This document shows positions 14,863-22,912 of a DNA stretch of 64,000 nt, one piece after another. Numbering within the stretch: position 1 is the stretch's first letter; the number at the start of each line of letters is the position of its first letter. The stretch spans positions 310,001 to 374,000 of the forward strand of contig NZ_JAFFSX010000003.1 of assembly GCF_017948485.1 (NCBI RefSeq). The letters run 5' to 3'. The DNA is from Streptomyces sp. GESEQ-35. Its GTDB lineage: Bacteria > Actinomycetota > Actinomycetes > Streptomycetales > Streptomycetaceae. Both the position numbers and the translations under genes were made by a program. Under the pieces are notes generated by a model, which had not been told where the DNA came from, did no database searches, and saw only the letters and a list, made by a program, of their open reading frames with translations.

Positions 14863-16083
14863 TTACGCAGCCGCCCAGAGTTCGGCGCCGCGATCGGCGA
14901 CCCGTTCCGCGATCCGGTCGAGAAGCGCGCCCACAGGCACCGCCCCCGGCTGCCGCCCGTCCCTCAGCCGTACCGCCGCCAGGTCGCCATCGGCCTCCCG
15001 AGCCCCGATCACCGCCTGGTACGGCACGAACCGCGCCCCCCGGACACGGGCACCGAGGGTGCCGTCGCCGGGCCCGTACAGCTCGGCCCGCAGCCCGCGC
15101 CGCACGGCTCGCCGTACGACCTCCTGCGCCTGCTCCTCCTGCGCCCCGGACACCGGCAGCACCGCCAGCTGCACGGGCGCGAGCCAGACCGGGAAGGCAC
15201 CGCCGTGTACTTCGACGAGGTGGGCGACGGCGCGTTCGACGCTGCCGATGATGCTGCGGTGGACCATGACGGGGCGGTGCTTGGCGCCGTCGGCACCGAT
15301 GTAGTGCAGATCGAAGCGCTCCGGCTGATGGAAGTCGATCTGCACGGTGGAGAGGGTGGCCTCGCGCTCCGCCGAGTCCACGATCTGCACGTCGATCTTG
15401 GGCCCGTAGAAGGCGGCCTCGCCTTCTACCGCGTCGTACGCGATCCCGGCCCCGTCGAGGACCTCCTCGAGCAGGGCGGTGGCGCGGCGCCACAGCTCGG
15501 GATCGGCGACGTACTTGCCGCCGTCCCCGGGAAGTGACAGCCGGTACCTCGCCGCACGGATCCCCAGATCCGCATACGCCCGCCCGATCAGCTCCAGCGC
15601 CGCACGGGCCTCGTCGACGGATTGCTCCAGGGTGCAGAAGACATGCGCGTCGTTGAGCTGGATGGCCCGCACCCGGGTGAGTCCACCGAGGACGCCGGAC
15701 AGCTCGGAGCGGTACATGCCGCCCAACTCCGCGATACGGAGAGGAAGTTCGCGGTAGCTGTGCGAACGGGACCGATAGATGAGCGCATGGTGCGGACACA
15801 AGGACGGCCGCAGCACGACCTGCTCTCCACCGAGCTCCATGGGCGGAAACATGCCGTCGCTGTAGTGATCCCAGTGCCCCGAGATCTCGTACAGCTCCCG
15901 CTTCCCGATCACGGGTGAGTACACATGCCGATACCCGGCGGCACGCTCCATCTCCCGGACGTACTCCTCCAGCACATGCCGTACGACGGCACCGTCAGGC
16001 AGCCAGTAGGGCAGTCCCGCGCCCATCAGCGGGTCGGTGTCGAACAACTCGAGCTCACGGCCGAGGCGGCGGTGGTCATTCAT
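14863..16083 (-). CDS. thrS: Short threonyl-tRNA synthetase (no TGS or editing domain)
   Basis: A 406-aa class II synthetase that charges tRNA-Thr. The usual bacterial enzyme is about 640-660 aa; here the TGS and editing domains are missing and the protein begins at the catalytic core. Core features are present: motif 2 region MYRSELSG, zinc ligands in SLCPHH, QLNDAHVF and VHRSIIGSVER, and a C-terminal anticodon-binding domain (PVWLAPVQLAVLPVSG). ATG 16083 follows GAGGAGC. It is probably a second ThrRS, as found in many Streptomyces, possibly induced when the main enzyme is starved or inhibited. The leader carries a Thr-codon peptide and a terminator. Confidence 0.85.
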   Translation of the reverse strand: MNDHRRLGRELELFDTDPLMGAGLPYWLPDGAVVRHVLEEYVREMERAAGYRHVYSPVIGKRELYEISGHWDHYSDGMFPPMELGGEQVVLRPSLCPHHALIYRSRSHSYRELPLRIAELGGMYRSELSGVLGGLTRVRAIQLNDAHVFCTLEQSVDEARAALELIGRAYADLGIRAARYRLSLPGDGGKYVADPELWRRATALLEEVLDGAGIAYDAVEGEAAFYGPKIDVQIVDSAEREATLSTVQIDFHQPERFDLHYIGADGAKHRPVMVHRSIIGSVERAVAHLVEVHGGAFPVWLAPVQLAVLPVSGAQEEQAQEVVRRAVRRGLRAELYGPGDGTLGARVRGARFVPYQAVIGAREADGDLAAVRLRDGRQPGAVPVGALLDRIAERVADRGAELWAAA

Positions 16084-16129
16084 CTCGGGCTCCTCCGGGG
16101 TGGGGGGCGAGGAACCCGGCGGCCGGCAA

Positions 16130-16167
16130 CACCGAAGCCCCGGGGCACTCGCCCCGGGGCTTCGGTG
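16130..16167 (-). terminator. Attenuator terminator in the thrS leader
   Basis: Perfect 17-bp stem (16130-16146 with 16151-16167) and a four-base loop, between the leader-peptide stop and thrS. On the RNA its first arm contains CCGGGGC, which can instead pair with GUCCCGG at the end of the leader-peptide coding region (one G-U pair), giving an antiterminator. Confidence 0.8.
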
Positions 16168-16181
16168 ATCTACGTCAGCAG

Positions 16182-16241
16182 TCAGCGCGCCGGGACACTC
16201 TCCGGCGTCGTCGTCATCGCGGACGGCTGGGCGCGCTTCAT
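16182..16241 (-). CDS. Threonine attenuator leader peptide
   Basis: Nineteen codons: MKRAQPSAMTTTPESVPAR, then TGA. Three consecutive ACG threonine codons lie at 16206-16214. The 5' octamer AGCGCGCC pairs with GGCGCGCT at the 3' end, enclosing the Thr codons. The stop is 15 bases before the terminator. A TACCGT -10-like hexamer six bases upstream of the ATG, and no ribosome-binding site, suggest a leaderless transcript. Ribosomes stalling at the Thr codons would free GUCCCGG to form the antiterminator and switch on thrS. Evidence is sequence arrangement only. Confidence 0.75.
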   Translation of the reverse strand: MKRAQPSAMTTTPESVPAR

Positions 16242-16389
16242 GGGGGGACGGTAACAAGGGGCCGGAAGGACGGCGACGGATTTATGGCGGGCCCCCTCAC
16301 CCGTACGGACCGGCACGCTGGTGGGCCCCCGGATGCGGTGGTGCCGTAGGGAGACACGCCTTCGCCCCGGCACCCCAGGAGTCCTCTCG

Positions 16390-17151
16390 ATGCCCCGCAC
16401 CCCGGCCGTCTGTCTCCTCCTCGTCTCCGCACTGCTGACTGCCGGCGCATGCTCGGTCGGACGGCCGGACCGCGCGTCCTCGGCAGCCGTGCCGCCCGGC
16501 AGCCCCACCGCCGTACAGCCGCCGTCCGCCGCGGCGGCCCCCGCCCTCACCGAGGCCCAGGCGCGGGCCGCGCTGGTCACGGAGACCGATCTGGGTGAAC
16601 CCTGGATCCCCACGGAAGGGGCCGCCACCTGGCGCGACGGTCTGCTCAAGGCGCGTGCGAACCGGCCCGAGTGCCAGCGGCTTCTCGACACCGTCTACAG
16701 CGAGGAACTCTTCGGCACGACCACGAGGTCCCGCGCGGTCACCGCACTCGACGACGCCTGGGACGAGGCCCAGCTCCGCTACCAGGTCGTCACCCAGCGC
16801 CCGGCGGACGTGGACAGCACCCTGGCCTGGCTGCGGACGCTGCCGAAGAAGTGCGCCTCCTTCACCGCCACGACCGCACAGGGCGCCGTACGCGCCGGCC
16901 AGGTCAGCGGTTTCGAACTCCCCGAGATCGGTGACGCCCGTGAGGCCCTCCGGCTCACGCTCACCGGAGAGTCGGCGGACGGCGAGTTCACCCTCACCCT
17001 CGACGTCGCCGCCGTCCGCGTGGGCGACGACGCCCTCGCCCTCACCAACGGCGGCGTCGGCGACGTATCGGCCGACGTCACCCAGGGCATCGCACAACTG
17101 GGCGCCGAGCGCCTCGCCGAGATCCGCAGACAAGGCCGCGAACAGGTCTGA
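16390..17151 (+). CDS. Lipoprotein of unknown function
   Basis: A 253-aa protein with a lipoprotein signal (LLLVSALLTAGACS; lipobox Cys at residue 21) and a Ser/Ala/Pro-rich linker. The rest is a mixed alpha/beta domain beginning LTEAQARAALVTETDLGEPW and containing two Cys (RPECQRLL, PKKCASF), similar in style to PknH-type extracellular sensor domains, though I would not assign it. ATG 16390 has CAGGAG nine bases upstream. Confidence 0.65.
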   Translation: MPRTPAVCLLLVSALLTAGACSVGRPDRASSAAVPPGSPTAVQPPSAAAAPALTEAQARAALVTETDLGEPWIPTEGAATWRDGLLKARANRPECQRLLDTVYSEELFGTTTRSRAVTALDDAWDEAQLRYQVVTQRPADVDSTLAWLRTLPKKCASFTATTAQGAVRAGQVSGFELPEIGDAREALRLTLTGESADGEFTLTLDVAAVRVGDDALALTNGGVGDVSADVTQGIAQLGAERLAEIRRQGREQV

Positions 17152-17191
17152 ACCGGCCGCAGAACTGCTGAACGCGGGTTCGACCATCGCG

Positions 17192-17275
17192 GCCCCATAG
17201 GGGCGCGGGGCTGTATCGATATGCGGCTCCGCCGCGCGGGCGCGACAAGCCCCCACCGGCCCGCGGACAAACGAA
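17192..17275 (+). repeat. Intergenic repeat copy C (divergent longer variant)
   Basis: Begins GGCCCCATAGGGGCGCGGGG, then an insertion containing GCGGCTCCGCCGCGCGG before a tail like that of the other copies (CCCACCGGCCCGCGGAC). It is a related but diverged form lying between convergent genes. Confidence 0.6.
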
Positions 17276-17307
17276 CCACACCACGAACCGCACACCCAGC
17301 GGAGCGC

Positions 17308-18102
17308 TCAGTCGCTGTCGAACCTCGTCCGCTGCGCCACCACGTCCCGCGCCACATCCACCGCGGTCCGGTCATCCGCGAACGCCCGCCCTCGCAGCCG
17401 CGCCATCGCCTCGTCCGCCCCGACCCCCAGCTGAGCCATGATCATGCCCGTGGCCTGGTAGATCTCGTCGTGGTCGGTCGCCAGCCCGCTCAGCCAGAGC
17501 CCCGGGTCCAGTGCTCCGTCCTCCTCGTGCGGCAGGGCCATCAAGGCCACGGTCATGACCCCGGCCATGAGCCGCGCGGTCCGCAGTTCACGTGCGCCGA
17601 GCGCACCGGGCTCCCGGCGATACAGGTCCAGCGTGCCCACACACTCCGCGATCTCCGGGCCCGCCCCGGCGTCCTCGCCGCCCAGCGGCAGGGCATACGC
17701 AGCGCGTATCCCCGCCGCCGTCGCCTCCTGCGCGAAGAACGGCCACCGCCCGGAATCCGCCGCACCCGCCAGATCCTGGGCGAACACCGCCGCGCCGGCC
17801 TCCGCGGCAGCCAGACAGGGCCCGTCCCCCAGCGTCGCCTGCAACTCCGTGAGATGCCCCGCCAGCGGGTCACTCGCACACAGCTGTACGGGCATTCCGC
17901 CGCTGTACAGCGACACGGTCGCCCCGTTCACGCCCACCAGCCGCACCGCGACCGCGCACAGCCGTCCCGGAATCTCCGCGGGCCGGGCGCCCCGCACCTC
18001 CTCGCCGATCACACCGGCGGCCGGATCATGTTCTCGTTTCCCCGTGCGCCGGGGCCCTTCGCCGCCGCCGGGACCGCCGTACCGGTCGTCCCTGCGCTGC
18101 AC
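17308..18102 (-). CDS. GAF-ANTAR transcription antiterminator
   Basis: A 264-aa regulator. A GAF domain occupies about residues 40-190 (VSLYSGGMPVQLCASD, LGDGPCLAAAEAG, YALPLGG, GTLDLYRREPGAL). The C-terminal 60 residues are an ANTAR RNA-binding three-helix bundle: EIYQATGMIMAQLGVGADEAMARLRGRAF. Proteins of this design bind dual hexaloop hairpins in leader RNA and prevent termination. GTG 18102 is preferred because AAGGAGG lies eight bases before it; ATG 18120 is the alternative. Confidence 0.8.
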   Translation of the reverse strand: MQRRDDRYGGPGGGEGPRRTGKREHDPAAGVIGEEVRGARPAEIPGRLCAVAVRLVGVNGATVSLYSGGMPVQLCASDPLAGHLTELQATLGDGPCLAAAEAGAAVFAQDLAGAADSGRWPFFAQEATAAGIRAAYALPLGGEDAGAGPEIAECVGTLDLYRREPGALGARELRTARLMAGVMTVALMALPHEEDGALDPGLWLSGLATDHDEIYQATGMIMAQLGVGADEAMARLRGRAFADDRTAVDVARDVVAQRTRFDSD

Positions 18103-18170
18103 GGCCACCGCCTCCTTCATGGTCCCGAACGACGCCCGACTACCCTCGGCACCCCACCCGAAACGCCCTC

Positions 18171-18908
18171 CTACCGCTTCTCGTACGGATCCGCCGGCTG
18201 CTTCACCCGCCGCACCGACCCGGCGTCCAGCACCGGCGGCCAGGCCTCGTCGCTGCCCAGCGCGCCCGTCGGATGCCAGGTGCCGGTGACGGTGACCCAG
18301 GCGTCGGTGGGCGGCGCGTCCTCGCCCCTGATCTCGACCTTGCTGGTCGTGGCGTCGGCGGCACAGCAGTTGACGTAGAGGCGGGTGACGTACCAGGTGC
18401 CGTCGTCGTCCTGGGTGACGAAGCCGGTCATGCGGACGGTACGGCCCTTCAGCGAGCGTCCGCTGTCGTAGATCGCCCGGGAGCTGAACTCGCCGAGCGT
18501 CAGCTCCACCGGGTCCCCGGAGGGCAGCGCGGGGAAGGTCCCGATCCCTTGGGCGGCCTGTTGGGCCGCCTCGCGCCCGGCGCTGTAGGACCCGAGTGCG
18601 GGGGGAGGGAAGAGGAGAAGGGCGAGTGCGGGGAGGGCGAGCAGCCAGGCCGGCCGGGGGCCGGAATGCACGTGATCGTGCCCGTCCCCGTGCTCGTGCT
18701 CTTCATCCGCGTGCCGACCCCGCCACCGTACGGCCCCTGACGCCACCCCCAGCAGCACGAGCGCCACCCCGGAGAGGACCAGATACGGCCGCAGCCCCGA
18801 CTGCACATACCGCAGGTACAGCTCGCTGAACAGGGAGATCCGCAGGATCGCCGCGCCGGTCAGGAGCAGCAGGACCGCCGGGCCGTAGCGCCTCACAGCA
18901 GCCACCAC
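18171..18908 (-). CDS. TIGR03943 / UPF0703 (YcgQ-type) membrane protein
   Basis: A 245-aa protein with two N-terminal TM segments, a His/Asp/Glu-rich loop (HADEEHEHGDGHDHVH), a third TM segment (LLALPALALLLFPPPALG) and a C-terminal domain with conserved GFVTQDDDGTWYVTRLYVNCC. It pairs with the UPF0718 permease; its start overlaps that gene's stop by 16 bases, so they are translationally coupled. B. subtilis YcgQ/YcgR is the same pair. The His-rich loop suggests a divalent metal ligand, but the transported substrate is unknown. Confidence 0.75.
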   Translation of the reverse strand: MVAAVRRYGPAVLLLLTGAAILRISLFSELYLRYVQSGLRPYLVLSGVALVLLGVASGAVRWRGRHADEEHEHGDGHDHVHSGPRPAWLLALPALALLLFPPPALGSYSAGREAAQQAAQGIGTFPALPSGDPVELTLGEFSSRAIYDSGRSLKGRTVRMTGFVTQDDDGTWYVTRLYVNCCAADATTSKVEIRGEDAPPTDAWVTVTGTWHPTGALGSDEAWPPVLDAGSVRRVKQPADPYEKR

Positions 18909-19900
18909 CCCGTCAGCACGCTGCTCACGACGGCCACCACCCAGGTCACGGACGAGAACCGCAGCGCGAAGGACCGCCCGAAGGTCCCCGCCTGCAAGGC
19001 GATCAGCTTCAGGTCGACCATCGGGCCCACCACCATGAACGCCAGCCGTGCGGTCGGCGAGAAGCCGGTCAGTGAGGCGGCGACGAAGGCATCCGCCTCA
19101 CTGCACACGCACAGCACGACGGCGAGGACCGCCAGCAGCAGCACCGACAGCCAGGCGGAGCCGGTGAAGACGTCCAGTACGGAGCGGGGGACGGCGATGT
19201 TGAAGGTCGCGGCGGCCGCGGCACCGAGGACGAGGAAGCCGCCCGCGTGCAGGAAGTCGTGCTGGAGCCCGGAGGCGAAGGCGCGCACCCCGGTGGCCTG
19301 CGATGCCGTACGCCCCTTCGGCAGCCGTAGCCACTCCTCCTTGCCGAAGCGGACCCACAGCCAGCCCATCACGACGGCGGTCGCGAGCGAGGCGACGAGC
19401 CGTCCGAGGACCATCATCGGCTGCGCCGGGAAGGCGATGGAGGTCGCGACGAGGACGACGGGATTGATCGCGGGCGCGGAGAGGAGGAAGGCGAGTGCCG
19501 CGGCCGGGGCCACCCCTCTCCTCATCAGGCTCTCCGCCACCGGCACGGACGCGCACTCGCACCCCGGCAGCACAATCCCCGCCGCGCCCGCCACCGGCAC
19601 GGCGAGCGCCTGGTTCTTCGGCAGCAGGCGGCTGAAGACCTTCTCCGGCACGAAGGCGCCGATGGCCGCCGAGACGACGGTCCCGAGGAGCAGGAAGGGC
19701 ACCGCCTGGACGACCACGGCCGTGAAGACGGTCCACCAGGCGGCGACGGGCGGGGTGTAGAGGTCGAGGGCCAGCATCGGCCCGAGCACGGAGACGACGG
19801 TGGCGATGGCGATGAGGGCGGCGCCGCCCAGGACGGCGTACACGAGGGTGCGTACGGCGAGCCGCAGGCCGTCGGCCACCGTCGTCCGTTGGTTCTCCAC
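18893..19900 (-). CDS. UPF0718 (DUF318) permease
   Basis: A 335-aa integral membrane protein with about eight TM segments. The hallmark GCECASVPVAESLMRRG is present, as is FLLSAPAINPVVLVATSIAF in the paired TM helix and CSEADAFVAASLTGF in the second half. GTG 19900 follows GAGG. It forms a two-gene unit with the downstream UPF0703 protein. Substrate unknown; a metal is a reasonable guess from the partner's His-rich loop. Confidence 0.8.
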   Translation of the reverse strand: MENQRTTVADGLRLAVRTLVYAVLGGAALIAIATVVSVLGPMLALDLYTPPVAAWWTVFTAVVVQAVPFLLLGTVVSAAIGAFVPEKVFSRLLPKNQALAVPVAGAAGIVLPGCECASVPVAESLMRRGVAPAAALAFLLSAPAINPVVLVATSIAFPAQPMMVLGRLVASLATAVVMGWLWVRFGKEEWLRLPKGRTASQATGVRAFASGLQHDFLHAGGFLVLGAAAAATFNIAVPRSVLDVFTGSAWLSVLLLAVLAVVLCVCSEADAFVAASLTGFSPTARLAFMVVGPMVDLKLIALQAGTFGRSFALRFSSVTWVVAVVSSVLTGWWLL

Positions 19901-19939
19901 GTGCCTCGTCCCGGTCGTCCCCTGTTCCCCACGCAGACT

Positions 19940-19969
19940 AGGCCGAGCCGCTGTGGGAAGGCTCGGCCT
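19940..19969 (-). terminator. Terminator hairpin
   Basis: Perfect 10-bp stem (19940-19949 with 19960-19969) directly after the stop of the HTH-TPR gene, and 40 bases before the permease start on the same strand. Confidence 0.65.
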
Positions 19970-19971
19970 TC

Positions 19972-21315
19972 TCAAAGAGGGGGCTGTGCGGGCGCCGGCC
20001 CGAGGGTGGTCGTGCCGGGGGCCGTACGGTGTCCCAGCCCCGTCCGGTACGCGTCCAGGGCCGCTTCCATCCGCCCGGTGCGGCGCAGCAGATCGCCGAG
20101 CAGCCGGCACAGGTCGGCGAGATCACCGGCGGCACCGGCCCGCTCCAGCAGACTGAGCGCCCGTACGTAGTGCTCCTCGGCGTCGTCCGTGTCCCCGGTG
20201 TCCTCGGCGATGATCCCGAGCAGCCGGTGCGCGGCGGCGGAGTGGACGGCCCCGCGTTCGGAGGACAGATCGCCGAGGACCGCGTGCAGGATGGCCGCCG
20301 CTTCTTCGGACTTCCCCCGCCGGTGGAGTACGTCGGCCAGCTCGACGGTGACCTGGCTGCTGTAGAGGGCGGCCCGCTTGGCGGACAGCATGTCCAGGGC
20401 GGCTCTCAACTCGCCCTCGGCGCGGTCGAGTTCGCCGTTCTGGGCGCATACGTACCCGCGCATCCAGTGGCAGTTGGCGAGTTCGGTACGGATCTGAAGC
20501 TGCCGGTACAGCTCGGCCGCCTTGACCAGCGAGGCGTCGGCCTCGGCGAGCCGCCCCTCGGCGAGCAGGGTGCGGGCGACCTGCCGGTGCATACGGGCCA
20601 CCAGCGCCGGGTCGCCCGCCTGCGGGGCGAGCGCGAGCGCGAACTCGGCGGCCTGGGCGGCACGGGCGTGAGCGCCCATGTCCATATAGGGGCCGATGGC
20701 GGAGGCATAGAGCAGAAGCAGGGCGTCCGGGTCGTGCAGGCCTCCCCGGTTCAGTTCGTCGAGGGTGGACTCCAGCAGGTAGACGGCATACCGGAGTTCA
20801 CCGGCGAGGTAGTGCGCGAGGGCCCGGCCGCGCAGGGCCGGAACCCGGACGGGAAGGGGCGAGTCGGCGAGCACGGTCTCGGCCCGCTCGAAGCACTTCC
20901 GTGCCTCGACCAGCTCGCCGGTCTCTATCCCGCATTCCCCCATCCCCAGCAGCGCGGCGGCCTGTTCCTCCGCGAGCCCGTGCCGCTCGGCCTCCTCCAG
21001 AACGGACCGGAACTCCTCGGCGGCGGCCTCCGTGGCGCCGGTGGCGAGGGTGCGCTGGGCGCCGGTGAGCCGCAGCCGCAGCTCGGTGACGAGCCGCGCG
21101 GCCCGCCCGCCGGCCAGCTCGTCGAAGGCGACGCCGAGCCGCTCGGCGAGATGCCTCAGCGCGTCGTCGGAGGGCCGTACGCGTCCGGACTCGATGGTGG
21201 AGACATAGGCGGGCGTGTACGCGGGCTCGGCCAACTGCCGCTGCGTCAGCCCCTGTTCGACTCGCAGCCGCTGCACCCGGCGCCCGATGACCTCCGGCTC
21301 GTCCCGCTCCGGCAT
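19972..21315 (-). CDS. XRE-type HTH regulator with TPR repeats
   Basis: A 447-aa protein. Residues 8-65 are a Cro/CI helix-turn-helix (IGRRVQRLRVEQGLTQRQLAE, YVSTIESGRVRPS). The remainder is a row of tetratricopeptide helices (for example AAEEFRSVLEEAERHGLAEE and AEEHYVRALSLLERAG). This design is common in peptide- or protein-sensing regulators. ATG 21315 is chosen for the GGGAG upstream. No target operator was identified. Confidence 0.8.
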   Translation of the reverse strand: MPERDEPEVIGRRVQRLRVEQGLTQRQLAEPAYTPAYVSTIESGRVRPSDDALRHLAERLGVAFDELAGGRAARLVTELRLRLTGAQRTLATGATEAAAEEFRSVLEEAERHGLAEEQAAALLGMGECGIETGELVEARKCFERAETVLADSPLPVRVPALRGRALAHYLAGELRYAVYLLESTLDELNRGGLHDPDALLLLYASAIGPYMDMGAHARAAQAAEFALALAPQAGDPALVARMHRQVARTLLAEGRLAEADASLVKAAELYRQLQIRTELANCHWMRGYVCAQNGELDRAEGELRAALDMLSAKRAALYSSQVTVELADVLHRRGKSEEAAAILHAVLGDLSSERGAVHSAAAHRLLGIIAEDTGDTDDAEEHYVRALSLLERAGAAGDLADLCRLLGDLLRRTGRMEAALDAYRTGLGHRTAPGTTTLGPAPAQPPL

Positions 21316-21449
21316 GCCGTCCAACTCCCCTGGCCCCTCTTGCCGTTCGGCAAGCACAGCCTCTAGGTTAAACGGCGTATTAAACGCGCGTAGGAGACCC
21401 GCTTAATACGTCACCACACGTCGCCACACACAGCCGCTGCGAGGTCGTC

Positions 21450-21614
21450 GTGCTCCAACGCACCAGCCCCACAGAGCGATACGTCAGAGGCATCACCGCC
21501 GCCGTCATCGCCGTAGCGACCCTGCTCCTGGCAGCGAACGCGGGGCCGGCGAGAGCGGCGGAGCCGAGCGGACACGTCAGCACTTCCACGTCTCCCGCTT
21601 CAGCTCGCCCTTGA
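21450..21614 (+). CDS. Possible small secreted peptide
   Basis: A 54-codon frame from GTG with GAGG five bases upstream. Residues 14-38 are hydrophobic (GITAAVIAVATLLLAANAGP) and end in a plausible signal-peptidase site, ARAAEP. The rest is Ser/Thr-rich. It may be a true small secreted peptide or a truncated gene; coding evidence is limited to the start site and signal. Confidence 0.4.
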   Translation: MLQRTSPTERYVRGITAAVIAVATLLLAANAGPARAAEPSGHVSTSTSPASARP

Positions 21615-21673
21615 GGGAGCCGTCGGACCACGCCTTACACAGGTCTCACAACTGATCGCCATACCCTGACGCC

Positions 21674-22912
21674 ATGACGTCTGCTGCCGCACGCACCGCG
21701 CTGGACCTCACCGCCGACCTCCCCCTCGACGCCCTTGAGGACCTCTACCGCGACCTGCACCGCCACCCCGAACCGGCCTTCCGTGAACACCGCACGGCCG
21801 CCGGGCTCGCCAAGAGCCTCACCGCGGCCGGATTCGACACGGCCGAGGGCATAGGCGGTACCGGAGTCACCGGGGTGTTGCGCAATGGCGACGGCCCGAT
21901 CGTCCTGCTGCGCGCCGACATGGACGCACTGCCGGTCGAGGAGCAGACCGGGCTGCCGTACGCGTCCGAGACGCCCGGTCTGATGCACGCGTGCGGGCAT
22001 GACATGCATGTGACCTGGCTGACGGGCGCGGCGCAGGCGCTGGCCGCCGGACGGGACGCCTGGTCCGGGACGCTGCTGGTGGTCGGACAGCCCGCCGAGG
22101 AGTCCGGCGAGGGCGCCGCCGCGATGGTCGCGGACGGGCTCTACGACCGCCTGCCGCGCCCGGACGTCCTGCTCGGCCAGCATGTGGCGCCCGGTCCTGC
22201 GGGACTGTACGGGCACCATCCCGGGCTGATCCTCTCCGCCACGACGGACGTCGACATCGTGGTGCACGGGCGGGGCGGGCACGGCTCGCGTCCGGAGACG
22301 ACCGTCGACCCGGTGGTGACCGCCGCGTACCTGGTGACCCGGTTGCAGACCGTCATCAGCCGGGAGATCGCCCCGCGCGAGTCCGCCGTACTGACCGTCG
22401 GCCGCATCGAGGCGGGCACGGCCGCGAACATCATCCCCGCCACCGCCCGGATCTCCCTCAACCTGCGGACGCAGTCCGTCGCGGTCCGGGACCGGATGGT
22501 CGCCGCGATCCGGCGTATCGCGGCCGGCGAGTGCCTGGCCGCGGGCTGTCCGCGCGAGCCCGAGGTCACGCTGGGCAACGACTTCCCGGCGACGGTGAAC
22601 GACCCGGAGACCGACGACCGTATCGCCGGGGTGCACCGCGAGGTGTTCGGCGCGGCCGCCGTCTTCGACCCGGGCCCGGCGATGGGCAGCGAGGACTTCG
22701 CACAGCTCGCCGAGGGCAAGCTGCCGTACTGCTTCTGGTTCGTGACGAGCACCCCGGCCGAGGTGTGGGACGCGGCGGAGGGCGAGGACCTCATGGAGAA
22801 GTTCGACGCGGTCCCCAGCAACCACAGCCCGCTGTTCGCACCCGACCTGTCCGTGCTCGCGCCGGGGGTGCGGACACTGGTGGCGGGGGCGCTGGCGTAT
22901 CTCGTGGGCTGA
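21674..22912 (+). CDS. M20 family amidohydrolase/peptidase
   Basis: A 412-aa zinc-dependent enzyme of the carboxypeptidase/aminoacylase group, cleaving amide bonds of N-acyl amino acids or similar. Metal-binding motifs: LLRADMDALPV, HACGHDMHVTWL, QPAEESGEGA and the late GSEDFAQLAEG, with the dimerisation domain starting around GGHGSRPETTVDPVV. Full length for the family and cytoplasmic. Converges with the substrate-binding protein gene, whose stop follows immediately. Confidence 0.85.
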   Translation: MTSAAARTALDLTADLPLDALEDLYRDLHRHPEPAFREHRTAAGLAKSLTAAGFDTAEGIGGTGVTGVLRNGDGPIVLLRADMDALPVEEQTGLPYASETPGLMHACGHDMHVTWLTGAAQALAAGRDAWSGTLLVVGQPAEESGEGAAAMVADGLYDRLPRPDVLLGQHVAPGPAGLYGHHPGLILSATTDVDIVVHGRGGHGSRPETTVDPVVTAAYLVTRLQTVISREIAPRESAVLTVGRIEAGTAANIIPATARISLNLRTQSVAVRDRMVAAIRRIAAGECLAAGCPREPEVTLGNDFPATVNDPETDDRIAGVHREVFGAAAVFDPGPAMGSEDFAQLAEGKLPYCFWFVTSTPAEVWDAAEGEDLMEKFDAVPSNHSPLFAPDLSVLAPGVRTLVAGALAYLVG

